This document shows positions 24,630-34,664 of a stretch of DNA of 64,000 nt, in pieces. The notes beneath the pieces are model-generated. The model had not been told where the DNA came from and ran no database searches. It saw nothing but the letters and a program-made list of their open reading frames with translations. The DNA comes from JBGCEZ01 sp045106735 (lineage in GTDB: Bacteria > Planctomycetota > Phycisphaerae > Phycisphaerales > SM1A02), in assembly GCA_045106735.1 (NCBI GenBank), contig JBGCEZ010000030.1, forward strand, positions 1 through 64,000, read 5' to 3'. Made by a program: the position numbers and the translations under genes. Numbering within the stretch: the stretch's first letter is position 1; each line of letters opens with the position of its first letter.

Positions 24630-25018
24630 GAGTTGGTACCCCGGAAAAAGAATCTGGATCGCCGATTGCGAACTCAGTGCAACGCCCGGATGACTCCGGA
24701 CGGTGAAGAACACACGGGCGGGCCAGGCCCACGCCGCGAACCGCGAACCGCGATCGGCTCGGCGTCACGGGCGCGGGGATCCGCAATGCGTCTGGCCTCC
24801 ACGGTACGGTGTTCGTGTCGACATGCAGAGTTTTCGTCTCGAGAATTCGGGGCGAATGAACGAGACGCAGACCTGACGCATCGGACGGACGGCCATCGGC
24901 ACCCGCGAGGAGCATGCAAGACACTCCAATCCGCCGCGCGGCCCACAACGAGACGCGGCACCGTTCAGTAAACGGTGCCGCGGGACGGGCATGCGTGGAT
25001 GGGCGGCGCGAGAGCCGA
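24630..25018. other. Gap between the FG-GAP gene and the HNH-like gene
   Basis: 389 bases holding the FG-GAP promoter region (not located) and the hairpin at 24954-24982. No gene is supported. Confidence 0.5.
24954..24982 (-). terminator. Hairpin after the HNH-like gene
   Basis: A perfect 12-bp stem, CGCGGCACCGTT / AACGGTGCCGCG, with a 5-base loop, 36 bp beyond the minus-strand stop at 25019. The following bases are only weakly T-rich. Probable transcription terminator. Confidence 0.65.
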
Positions 25019-26368
25019 TCAGCTTCGGCTGGTGGTTCCTCGACGCCCTCGGGCCCCTGCCGGACGGCGAATGCCGCGACCGGTCTCGACGGTCGGCGCT
25101 TCCTTCGCGGGAGCCACCTCCGTCGCGGCCGCTTCGGTCGCTTCGGGCACGTACTGCTCCCAGTCGGGATGCGCGCCGGTGAAGACCGCCCAGCGTTCCT
25201 CGATGGCCAACGCGTTCACGTGGCTGCCATCGACGCGGGAGAGCAATTCGCGGCCGGCGAGCTGGCCGTACACGGTGCCGCGAAGCTTGCCGGCGATGCG
25301 CACGAGCAGCGTGCCCGGTTCAACCCCGAGCATGTTCAAATCCCAGAGCGTGTGTACATCGGACCGCAACAGCATCGCGTTCTCGGTGCCGTGCACGTCG
25401 CCGCCTTCGGGGAACGGCACGAAGTACGAAGTCTCGAGCAAGTCGCGCAAGCACGAACCGGTGAACGCACACCGGTCGCCGCTGGCCTTCAGCAACGCCT
25501 GGCGCAGTTCGCGTCGTCCGCGCCGGGCCCGGATCGAGTCGGCGGCGAAGTCGGCGGGAAGCGTGTCGGCGTCGTCGGCATCGCGGGCCGGCATGTACGC
25601 CTCGTCGTTCTTGAGCGTGCTGAAGCGCGCGATCGACGGGCCGATTGCACGGTGCAAGGTCTCGGCCAGCTTTTTGGGGAGCATGTCCTGACTGAGCAAC
25701 TCGAGCAGCAGGCTGCCGCGAACGTCCTCGGGGAACCCGAGCTCGTCGCACACGCCGCGAAGGTTTCGGCAAAGGCCGCAATACTTCCGCAGGTCGCCGC
25801 CGATGTAGTCGAGGCAGCCAGAGCGATCGCCCCAGGCTCGCGGGATGGCGAAGTACAGATCGCGCCGGAAGGCATACGCAAGTCGGCTGAAGACTTCGAC
25901 GCCGAGGCCGGACATCTTCCCGCCGGACTCTTGCAGCAGTTTGGCGAGCGCGGCATCGGGGGTCGGGGAGATCATCGCCCGCACGAAGTCGGCAAAGTGC
26001 TCGCACTCGACGCGGGCCAGGCTGGCCGCCATCCGCGGGAACAGGCCGCGAAGCGGCTGGCCGGAGCGGTTCGACGTCTTGTTGAGCTTGAACCAGTGGA
26101 GGTCAGCGTAGACCCCGAAGCACGCTTCCATCTGGAGGCGGAGCTTGGGGACCGGCTTGGCCGCGTCGGTCGGCCGCGTCGTCCAGGGTTCGCGGCGGTC
26201 GCGGTTGTCCGCCACTTCCAGGAGGTACGCGACCAGCTTCTTGAACTCAGGGTGCGCCAGCAGCCGCGCGTCGCGGGCCGCCTCGCACAGTTCGACGAGG
26301 GCCGCGTGGGTGGGCACCGCCCGCATCTGTTCGGTCAGGCTGCGGGAGATCGTGTGCGTATCGGTCAT
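25019..26368 (-). CDS. HNH-like domain protein, first histidine replaced
   Basis: A 449-residue protein whose last third (about residues 285-385) has the HNH_2-type nuclease layout: RRELRQALLKASGDRCAFTG, then LLETSYFVPF, NAMLLRSDVHTLWDLNML and YGQLAGREL. In active members the second segment reads like LEAAHI; here the first catalytic His is Tyr315, while Asn330 and His339 remain. The enzyme may therefore be inactive or use another residue. The N-terminal 280 residues are helical with no domain I recognise (one CGLC and several Cys near 197-207). It is a single-gene unit ending at a hairpin. A defence role is possible but unsupported by neighbours. Confidence 0.65.
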   Translation of the reverse strand: MTDTHTISRSLTEQMRAVPTHAALVELCEAARDARLLAHPEFKKLVAYLLEVADNRDRREPWTTRPTDAAKPVPKLRLQMEACFGVYADLHWFKLNKTSNRSGQPLRGLFPRMAASLARVECEHFADFVRAMISPTPDAALAKLLQESGGKMSGLGVEVFSRLAYAFRRDLYFAIPRAWGDRSGCLDYIGGDLRKYCGLCRNLRGVCDELGFPEDVRGSLLLELLSQDMLPKKLAETLHRAIGPSIARFSTLKNDEAYMPARDADDADTLPADFAADSIRARRGRRELRQALLKASGDRCAFTGSCLRDLLETSYFVPFPEGGDVHGTENAMLLRSDVHTLWDLNMLGVEPGTLLVRIAGKLRGTVYGQLAGRELLSRVDGSHVNALAIEERWAVFTGAHPDWEQYVPEATEAAATEVAPAKEAPTVETGRGIRRPAGARGRRGTTSRS

Positions 26369-26722
26369 GGGGTCCGCCTTGATTCGAGTCGTCCGTGCTC
26401 GAAGACTCAGGAGGGGTCCGTGGTCGCCCGCCTTGCTGCCAAGCGGACGACGGGGCGGACCCCAAACGAGCGGGCGACGGTGATGAGCATCCTTGACCGT
26501 ACGCCGCTTTGCTCGCCAGTATATGGCGACGGGCGGCGATTCGGGCTCGCGCGACAGGCGATTCGTCCGGGCTCGCCATGCCGGCGAAGTTCGATCAAAA
26601 TGGGGCCGGCGCGCAGCGTCGCCGGGAGCATGAGATCATTCCGAGTTGGGCGCCCGAACGGTCGGCCCCGCCGCCGCGCGACTGTCCGCCATTCCGTTCT
26701 TCGCGTCCCCGAGACCTCCTGC
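26369..26722. other. Divergent gap between the HNH-like and GNAT genes
   Basis: 354 bases with no supported gene. It must hold both promoters; the AT-rich GTATATGG at about 26519 stands out but has no well-spaced partner. Confidence 0.45.
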
Positions 26723-27343
26723 ATGACGCCGCCTCCGCCCATCGAACCGTCACCGCGAATCCCCAGCCTCCCGGCGGGCCCGGACGTCGGTCCCGCGCGG
26801 CCGACTCGGCGAACCGTTCGCGTTCGGCTCGACGTGCCAACGCCGGCCGACGCCGACGAGTTCCTCGCATTGATGCGCGAGAACCGCGCGTATCACGCGC
26901 CGTGGGCCACCCCACCGGCCACGCCCGAGGCCTATCGCCGGTACCTCGACCGACTCAAGGACGGCCGCCACGCCCCCCGCCTGGCCCGCCGAAACGACTC
27001 TGGCCGCATCATCGGGGCGGTCAACCTCTCCGAAATCGTCCACGGCGCCCTCCAGGGCTGCTATGCCGGCTGGTACGGCAGCGCCCTGCACGCCGGCGAG
27101 GGGCTGATGACCGACGCGGTGGCCGCGGGCGTCGACCTGGCCCTCCGTGGGACCGACACCGGCGGCCTGGGGCTCCACCGGGTGGAAGCGAACATCCAGC
27201 CGGGCAACCTTCGATCGCGCCGACTGGCCCGGCGGGTTGGCTTCCGGCTCGAGGGATTCTCGCCCAAGTACCTCCGCATCGGCGGCCGCTGGTGCGACCA
27301 CGAACGCTGGGCGATCACCCGGGAGATGCGATCGACCGGCTGA
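26723..27343 (+). CDS. GNAT N-acetyltransferase, RimJ/RimL type
   Basis: A 206-residue acetyl-CoA-dependent transferase of the kind that acetylates ribosomal-protein or other N-termini. The fold is clear: RVRLDVPTPADADEFLALM at the start, the GRIIGAVNLSEIV strand, GCYAGWYGSALHAGEGLMTDAVAAGVDLA (CoA pyrophosphate-binding region), and LGLHRVEANIQPGNLRSRRLARRVGFRLEG, the RimJ/RimL signature, followed by RWCDHERWAI. The first 35 residues are Pro-rich. Start ATG 26723 was taken as the nearest ATG before the domain; it lies within a much longer open frame that is antisense to the HNH-like gene. The substrate is unknown. Confidence 0.85.
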   Translation: MTPPPPIEPSPRIPSLPAGPDVGPARPTRRTVRVRLDVPTPADADEFLALMRENRAYHAPWATPPATPEAYRRYLDRLKDGRHAPRLARRNDSGRIIGAVNLSEIVHGALQGCYAGWYGSALHAGEGLMTDAVAAGVDLALRGTDTGGLGLHRVEANIQPGNLRSRRLARRVGFRLEGFSPKYLRIGGRWCDHERWAITREMRSTG

Positions 27344-27474
27344 CGGGCGGCGGCTGGCCCGGATGCCGCCCGTCCCACCAAACCCGGTCCGTGCAGCCGC
27401 GACCCTGCCTGAAGCTCACCACAGAACGCCCGGGGACAACCTGTCGCGCCACCCCGCCGCCGCCCGTCTCGCCC

Positions 27475-27519
27475 CGACTGTCCTCTCCACGACTCTCCTC
27501 GACCCGACTGTCCTCGCCC
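27475..27519. repeat. 15-bp tandem repeat before pncA
   Basis: Three 15-bp copies of CGACTSTCCTCKMCC starting at 27475, 27490 and 27505, ending 20 bp before the pncA start. It occupies the place where a ribosome binding site or promoter would be. Confidence 0.75.
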
Positions 27520-27539
27520 CGACCCGCGGAGCCTCGCCC

Positions 27540-28166
27540 GTGACGACCGCCCTGATCATCGTCGACGTCCAGCACGACTTCCTGCCCGGCGGATCGCTCG
27601 CCGTCCCGTCGGGCGACGCGGTCATTCCCGTCATCAATCGCCTGATTCCGATTGCGGGCACGGTCTTCGCCACCCGCGACTGGCACCCCGCCGACCACGT
27701 GAGCTTCGCCGAGACGCATCCCGGCCGCGTGCCGGGCGACACGATCACCCTCGACGACGGCACGCCGCAGATCCTCTGGCCCGTGCACTGCGTCCAGAAC
27801 ACCCACGGCGGCCAGCTGCATCCGGATCTCGCGCTGCCGGCGAACGCGATGATCGTCGACAAGGGCACCGATCCAACGGTCGACAGCTACAGCGGATTCT
27901 TCGACAACGGCCGACGGGCCGCGACAGGTCTGGCCGAGCGCGTCGCCGCCGTCGCCCCCGACCGGGTGCTGATCGCGGGGCTGGCCACCGACTACTGCGT
28001 CCGGGCCACGGTGATCGATGCGTGCGAGCTGGGCCTGCCGGTGACCGTCGTGACCGACGGCTGCCGGGCGGTGGACCTGGCCGAGGGCGACGGCGCTCAG
28101 GCAATCGACGCGATGCGGGCCGCCGGGGCCGACATTCGAACCGCGTCTGAGGTTCTGACCGCCTGA
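27540..28166 (+). CDS. pncA: Nicotinamidase
   Basis: Hydrolyses nicotinamide to nicotinate for NAD salvage. It has 208 residues, close to E. coli PncA (213). The catalytic triad is visible: Asp in ALIIVDVQHDFLPGGSL, Lys in IVDKGTD and Cys in LATDYCVRATVIDA. The metal ligands are in TRDWHPADHVSFAETH. The oxyanion-loop region ILWPVHCVQNTHG is also typical. GTG 27540 was chosen because the homology begins at the next residues. It is the third gene here with a link to NAD (with nrtR and the NAD-kinase-like protein), though it is about 6 kb away. Confidence 0.93.
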   Translation: MTTALIIVDVQHDFLPGGSLAVPSGDAVIPVINRLIPIAGTVFATRDWHPADHVSFAETHPGRVPGDTITLDDGTPQILWPVHCVQNTHGGQLHPDLALPANAMIVDKGTDPTVDSYSGFFDNGRRAATGLAERVAAVAPDRVLIAGLATDYCVRATVIDACELGLPVTVVTDGCRAVDLAEGDGAQAIDAMRAAGADIRTASEVLTA

Positions 28167-28273
28167 AGCCGGCCCGAAGCCTGGCTGCCAGCTGGCTGAC
28201 GGCGGGCGGACGGCTGGCTGCCGGCTGGCTGCCGGTGCCCGGGGCGGTTGAACGGCCGCGGGACGTGAACGGT

Positions 28274-29830
<1,557 letters not shown>

Positions 29831-30023
29831 GGACGTACGGTATCCGGGCCCGGCCGCGAGAGGCATGTCCGGATCGGACGCTCGTCGGACGGGCCCGGCA
29901 CCTCGCCGCCGAGTTGGTCACCCCCCAGCCGGGCGATGCCCCTCTGGCCTTTGGCGAATGTCCGGACGACCATGCGATCCCGATCTCCGGGGCCGATTCG
30001 CCGACGGCCAAGTACCCAGCTCC

Positions 30024-30052
30024 CTGACCGTTCGCCGCTCCGCGGGTACCAT
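30024..30052 (+). promoter_or_regulatory. Promoter of tRNA-Ser
   Basis: CTGACC (30024-30029), 17-bp spacer, TACCAT (30047-30052). Transcription would start about 15-18 bp before the tRNA. The same -35 occurs before pdxA and the same -10 before rplM. Confidence 0.55.
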
Positions 30053-30075
30053 GTCCCTCCGCCGCACGCGGCTCC

Positions 30076-30163
30076 CGGTGGGGTGGCAGAGCGGTTGAAT
30101 GCACCGGTCTTGAAAACCGGCGTGGCGGTTTCCGTCACCAAGGGTTCGAATCCCTTCCCCACC
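30076..30163 (+). tRNA. tRNA-Ser (anticodon UGA)
   Basis: 88 bases with a long variable arm, as for serine. Acceptor GGTGGGG (30076-30082) pairs with CCCCACC (30156-30162). The anticodon stem CCGGT/ACCGG flanks the loop CTTGAAA with anticodon TGA at 30110-30112. The T-arm reads AAGGGTTCGAATCCCTT. CCA is not encoded. A bidirectional-looking hairpin follows at 30211-30246. Confidence 0.96.
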
Positions 30164-30210
30164 GCTTGCTTGAATTGCGGATCCGCGGATCCCGCGACCG
30201 GCCCAACGAC

Positions 30211-30246
30211 AACGCCCCCGTCACCAACATGGATGACGGGGGCGTT
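30211..30246. terminator. Terminator between tRNA-Ser and the beta-helix gene
   Basis: AACGCCCCCGTCA and TGACGGGGGCGTT form a perfect 13-bp stem with extra CCA/TGG pairing inside the 10-base loop. It serves convergent units, and only a short T3 follows on the plus strand. Confidence 0.7.
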
Positions 30247-30345
30247 TCGCGATGTGGGATGCCGTCCGGTCAGGTCGCCGCCGCCGGCGTATGCACCGAA
30301 GACTTCACCGCGCCCCGGACGGGCTCGGCGTCCCGGGCGACCGGG

Positions 30346-31752
30346 TCACGGGCAGGTGCCGAAAGCCGACAGCACGGCCAGCAGATCGGCGAAGTCCACC
30401 GAGTCGGAACCGTCCAGGTCGGCCGGGCAGTTCGGGTTGCCGGTGCCGCCATCGGGCTGAAACTCGAAGGCGCCCATGTCGATGGTGTTGCGGAACACGA
30501 CGACGCCGGTGTCGACGCTGGCCGGATCGTCGATCACGCGGATGTTGCCGTCGAAGTCCTTGGGGTCGCCGGAGAGCAGCGCGAAGGAATCGCCCGCGTC
30601 GATGGCCGGCGAACCAACCATCAGACGGAAGTCGTCGCCGGTGGCGTCGACGAACTGCGGATCGACGTCAATGTTGCCGGCTCCGGCAAGACCACCCTCG
30701 ACCAGGGTGTACGTGGTGGTGGGATTGCCGTTGCCAAAGACCGTCAGCGGGGCGTCGTTGCCCCAGATGATGCAGCCAGTGACAAAGGACGGGCTGCTGT
30801 TGGCCTCGGAATCCACGGCGGAGATGTTCCCGCTGACGTTGCCGACGAAGGTGCACGCGGTCACGTCGGTCGGCACCCGCAGGAACATGCCGCCCCCGGT
30901 GGCCGGCGCTTCGTTCCGGATGAACAGCGAGTTGGCGATCGCACTGCGGGCGGTGACGGAGGTGTTCGCGTAGATCCCGCCGCCACTGTCGGCCGCGTTC
31001 GCTTCAAACGTACAGGCGTTGAACTCCATCCGCGTGTTCGCGCCGTAGAAGCCGCCACCGCGACCCATCGCTTGATTTCCGGTGAACACCGCGTCGTTCA
31101 GGACCAATGTGCCGTTCTGCGATCGCACGCCCCCGCCGTCGCCGCCGACGGCCGTGTTCGCCACGAACACGCTGCCGGAGAGATCGAGCTCACCGATGAT
31201 GTTGACGTAGATCGCTCCGCCCGAGGCGGACGCAACATTGCTCCGGAACTCGGTGTCGATGATGGTCGGCGACGAGTCGTTGATGTACATCGCACCGCCG
31301 AAGTCCCCCGCCTCATTGTCGCGGAAGACGCATCGGTCGATCGTCGGGTCCGACGCATTGATGACAAGGCCGCCGCCACGGTTGTCCAGTCCGACCCCGA
31401 AGGCCTCGCCTTCGGCGATCGTCAGCCCGACGAGCCGGCTGCCCGGCCCTTCTCCGCTCGTCATCCGCACGACGTTGCTTCCGAGGTTCTCGCCAGAGAT
31501 GACCGTCGCATCGACGACGGCCGAATCGTCCGGGTTGGTCGATCGCAGGGTGACGGCGGCGCCGTTGAAGTTGATCGTCTGGTTGTAGACGCCCGCTTCG
31601 AGAATGATCTCGGTGAAGTCGCCGCTGTTGATCGCGGCCTGGATGTTGTTCGCCGGGGTCAGGGTGACCGACTGGGCGAAAGCGCCGGACGAGGCCGAGG
31701 CCACGGCGATCGCGGCGGTGGCAAGGGTGAGCACGTGGCGGTTGGAATGCAT
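30346..31752 (-). CDS. Right-handed beta-helix protein with GC-type dockerin end
   Basis: A secreted 468-residue protein. Signal peptide about residues 1-26 (HVLTLATAAIAVASASSGAFA). The body is a right-handed parallel beta-helix of the polymorphic-outer-membrane/pectate-lyase-like kind, with repeated GGG(I/M/V)xxxxx...V/CxFxxNxA units such as GGGLVINASDPTIDRCVFRDNEA, SGGAIYVNI and GGGMFLRV. The end is one dockerin-like loop, CPADLDGSDSVDFADLLAVL, then SAFGTCP. The AIDAGDSF and DMGAFEFQ segments before it are common in planctomycetal beta-helix proteins. Start ATG 31752 gives the signal peptide and has GGAGA upstream. The ligand is unknown; a surface or adhesive role is plausible. Confidence 0.85.
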   Translation of the reverse strand: MHSNRHVLTLATAAIAVASASSGAFAQSVTLTPANNIQAAINSGDFTEIILEAGVYNQTINFNGAAVTLRSTNPDDSAVVDATVISGENLGSNVVRMTSGEGPGSRLVGLTIAEGEAFGVGLDNRGGGLVINASDPTIDRCVFRDNEAGDFGGAMYINDSSPTIIDTEFRSNVASASGGAIYVNIIGELDLSGSVFVANTAVGGDGGGVRSQNGTLVLNDAVFTGNQAMGRGGGFYGANTRMEFNACTFEANAADSGGGIYANTSVTARSAIANSLFIRNEAPATGGGMFLRVPTDVTACTFVGNVSGNISAVDSEANSSPSFVTGCIIWGNDAPLTVFGNGNPTTTYTLVEGGLAGAGNIDVDPQFVDATGDDFRLMVGSPAIDAGDSFALLSGDPKDFDGNIRVIDDPASVDTGVVVFRNTIDMGAFEFQPDGGTGNPNCPADLDGSDSVDFADLLAVLSAFGTCP

Positions 31753-31923
31753 GGGGTTTCTCCGACGGGCATGGGTTTGTGCACGGATGCATGAAGCCGG
31801 CCGCATCGGCCGAACGTGGTCTGGCGACCGTCGATCGGACGCCTCCCGAGGGCATGCGACGCCGGGCCGCCCGGCGCCCGCACCAATCCCGAAGATTCTT
31901 TGCCCGGCCGCATTGCCCCCACG

Positions 31924-31967
31924 AAAAACGCCCCCGCGGCGCCTCAGGAGGCAGGCCGCGGGGGCGT
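31924..31967 (-). terminator. Rho-independent terminator of the haloperoxidase gene
   Basis: A 13-bp stem (ACGCCCCCGCGGC / GCCGCGGGGGCGT) with further pairing in the loop. On the minus strand it is followed by five T residues (AAAAA at 31924-31928), about 80 bp after the stop at 32048. Confidence 0.85.
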
Positions 31968-32047
31968 CGTGGATCGTGCCAGGCACGCCGAGGCGAACCC
32001 GTGCGGGCCGAGGTGAATCCCCGGGAGGCATTTCAGCCACTGAAGCG

Positions 32048-34318
32048 TCAGGGCGAGCAAGACCCCCAGTTTGACATCAACTCAACAAGGTCGGCCGGGC
32101 CTACGTCGCCACTGAGGTCGAGGTCCGCGCGACAGCCTTCGTCGCAGCCACCCCATCGGCTGATCAAGCCAAGCAGGTCGCCGAAGTCGATCATGCCGCT
32201 CTCGTCCAGGTCGGCCCCGCACACCGCGACGCCGGAGAAGTACCGCCGGGCTTGCATCCAAGCCTGCGGTCCGATCGCCTCGCCCATCCAGCGGCCAGGC
32301 AGATCGTCGGCTCCGGGGTGGATGCCGCCCCAGATGCGAGACAGACTGCACTGATCGCTCGCGTCCATGTAGCGGGCCCACTGCAGCGTCACGTCGACGC
32401 TCGGGCCATCTTCAAAGACCAGGAACTCACCGGCCGGGCAGAAGAACTCGCCCAGTCCGCCGGGGAAATACTCGCTGCCAGTGATGGCTTCCATCACGCG
32501 GGCCGCGGCGCGGCTGTACGTCGAATGGCCCGACACGTAGCCGGCGAACGGCGGCGTCACGAAGCTCGGCCGTTGGTACGGCCACCAGTTCTCGGCCAGG
32601 ATCCAACCGACGCCGGCCACGTCGACCGATGGATCTTCGATGAGGTCGTGCCCGCGCCAGGCGCGGATCGCAATCTTGCCGAGGTTCACGTTCTTCTCGC
32701 CGGCGAGGTGCGCGTGCCGTTCGCCCTTGGCGATCGAGTCCTCGGTGACGACTTCGATGAAGCCGGGCTCCAGCGGGATGCCGTCTTCGTGGTACGACGG
32801 GCCCTTGGGATCACTCGATTGCCCGCGGTCGGCCATGTAGCGAATGGCTGAGATCGGCCGAACGTAGTCGTACCAGCCCTTGGCGCCCCACGCGGCCACC
32901 GCGACATCGTGCATCGTCCCGCCCATGGCGAGGTAGCTCTTGACGTCCCATTCCAGGTCGTCGACCAGCGGGCCGGTGCCGCCGATGCGCTTCTCGGTGA
33001 GCGGGTGATCACTGACGTAGTTGAGGATCTCGAACCAGTGCCCCGGCGGGGTTTCGGAATCCGGACCGTCGGCCCAGAACTCGGCCAGTACCCGGCCGTA
33101 GTCGCCGCGCGGAATCGACTGCTCGGGATACGGCTCGCCGGTGATCGGATTCACTTCATAGCCAGGGCCGATGTCCCCGCCTTCGATCAGGCGGTAGTAG
33201 TCGGCGTAGTCGGCCGGATCCATGAGCGGCGCGCCGCCGATGGCCCGCGGCGAGATGTCGACCATGACGCCATCGGTGGCGTCGAGATGACCGGACCAGA
33301 TGACGACTTGGGCCCCACCCCACTTGTAATACGCATCGCCTTCGCCGCCGAGCATGGGCGGCGGGCCGGGATCGTGGTGGACGATCCACTCATTCTCGTC
33401 TCGCTGGTGCACCGTCGCGTCGGCATCGGTCATGGAGAATGGCGTCACGTCGCCCCACTCCGGCGACAAGAACTCCGGGTAGCCCAGCGGAATCGGATTG
33501 CCCGACTGATCGATGAAGAAGTCGAGGCTGAGTGGCTGCCAGCGGTTGGGGTCTGCGATCGTCGGATTGCCCGGCAAGGCGGGAATCAACGGCTGGTTCA
33601 GCGGCGAGTACACGAGGTTCGCGTAGTCGTCGACCTCATTGGCGTTGTCGTTGTAGCCGAACTGTTTGACCCGCAGGGCAATTCGATTGCCAAAGGACGC
33701 GGGGTCGTCCCCGGTCGCGTCCGTGAACGATGGGTCGTAGCCAAGGTCGGCCATGAGCGCTGCGCACGCCGCGAGCGTTTCATCCACGCCCGGCGAACCG
33801 GCAAACCGGTGGATCAGCAGGCGGTACGCGGCGTAGCTGATGGCCTCTTCACGGGCGGCGTGCACATCGACCGCGACGTGCTTTTCGCGCACGATGACGC
33901 CATCGGCCGAAGCGTCGTAGGCAGCCCAGGCGTCGTACATCGCGGCCGAGATGTGGAAGAGGTTGCGAGCGTGCACCGTGGGACGGGCGTAGTCGCCGCG
34001 GATGCCGTTCATCATGACGTCAACCCACTCGCGGGCGACGCTGGGTTCGGGAGTTCCGAGCCGGACGAATCCGGCGACCCGCGCCGAGTCCGCGGTCTGC
34101 GAACCTCTGGCGGGCATGGCCGATTCGGCCGGGCGTGCCGCGCGAACGGGGCCAACCGAATCATCCGGGCTCGCTCCCCCTCGGCCGTCCGCGGGAGCTG
34201 CCGGCACGGCGGCGGCCAGCGTGGCCCCGGTCCACCCGAGGACCAAAGCGATGGTGGCGGGCCTGACAACACGCGCGGCAACCCGACCGCGAGCGAACGA
34301 TTTCGACGGCGTGACCAT
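32048..34318 (-). CDS. Vanadium-dependent haloperoxidase family protein with GC-type dockerin ends
   Basis: A secreted 756-residue member of the vanadium haloperoxidase/PAP2-like superfamily, which oxidise halides with peroxide or hydrolyse phosphates. A signal peptide lies at about residues 12-38 (VVRPATIALVLGWTGATLAAAV). Vanadate/phosphate-site pieces are visible: VRPISAIRYMADRGQ, PPFAGYVSGHSTYSRAAARV (with the GHS motif) and LSRIWGGIHPGADDLPGRWMGE, which carries the Arg and His expected for the metal site. Residues after about 700 hold two dockerin-like loops (ADLDESGMIDFGDLLGLIS and ADLDLSGDVGPADLVELMS). It is single-copy here with its own terminator. Whether it halogenates is not known. 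Confidence 0.83.
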   Translation of the reverse strand: MVTPSKSFARGRVAARVVRPATIALVLGWTGATLAAAVPAAPADGRGGASPDDSVGPVRAARPAESAMPARGSQTADSARVAGFVRLGTPEPSVAREWVDVMMNGIRGDYARPTVHARNLFHISAAMYDAWAAYDASADGVIVREKHVAVDVHAAREEAISYAAYRLLIHRFAGSPGVDETLAACAALMADLGYDPSFTDATGDDPASFGNRIALRVKQFGYNDNANEVDDYANLVYSPLNQPLIPALPGNPTIADPNRWQPLSLDFFIDQSGNPIPLGYPEFLSPEWGDVTPFSMTDADATVHQRDENEWIVHHDPGPPPMLGGEGDAYYKWGGAQVVIWSGHLDATDGVMVDISPRAIGGAPLMDPADYADYYRLIEGGDIGPGYEVNPITGEPYPEQSIPRGDYGRVLAEFWADGPDSETPPGHWFEILNYVSDHPLTEKRIGGTGPLVDDLEWDVKSYLAMGGTMHDVAVAAWGAKGWYDYVRPISAIRYMADRGQSSDPKGPSYHEDGIPLEPGFIEVVTEDSIAKGERHAHLAGEKNVNLGKIAIRAWRGHDLIEDPSVDVAGVGWILAENWWPYQRPSFVTPPFAGYVSGHSTYSRAAARVMEAITGSEYFPGGLGEFFCPAGEFLVFEDGPSVDVTLQWARYMDASDQCSLSRIWGGIHPGADDLPGRWMGEAIGPQAWMQARRYFSGVAVCGADLDESGMIDFGDLLGLISRWGGCDEGCRADLDLSGDVGPADLVELMSNWGSCSP

Positions 34319-34664
34319 GACGAACCTGATCCTCAATTCATTGTCTGACCGCGGGTCCCCGCCCCCGAATGGCAGGACGCCTCCAGGGTCCCGCCGGGCC
34401 GATCGAGCCGAAGCTGACGATCGTCGCGGTACGTCCCAGTGTGACCGATCACGAGCACGAATCAATATGAATCAGAGGAATCCCGGACGTTTCACCCGGC
34501 CACGCCGCTCGGGTCCGACCACGTACGCGCCGTCGCGTGCTTCACCCCGCGGACATCTGGACGCGCGAAATCTGGCCATCGGCATCCGGCGGAGCGAACC
34601 CGTCCGCACGAATCTGGCCAGGAGCCCCCGGCCAGGCAGGCGGGCCGTACTGGCGGGCCGAGCC
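34319..34664. other. Gap between the haloperoxidase and phytochrome genes
   Basis: 346 bases without a supported gene. It should hold the haloperoxidase promoter; no clear hexamers or strong hairpins were found. Confidence 0.45.

Noticed and set aside
24914..26722. Long plus-strand frame upstream of the GNAT gene
   Set aside because: Antisense to the HNH-like gene; only the part from 26723 is coding.
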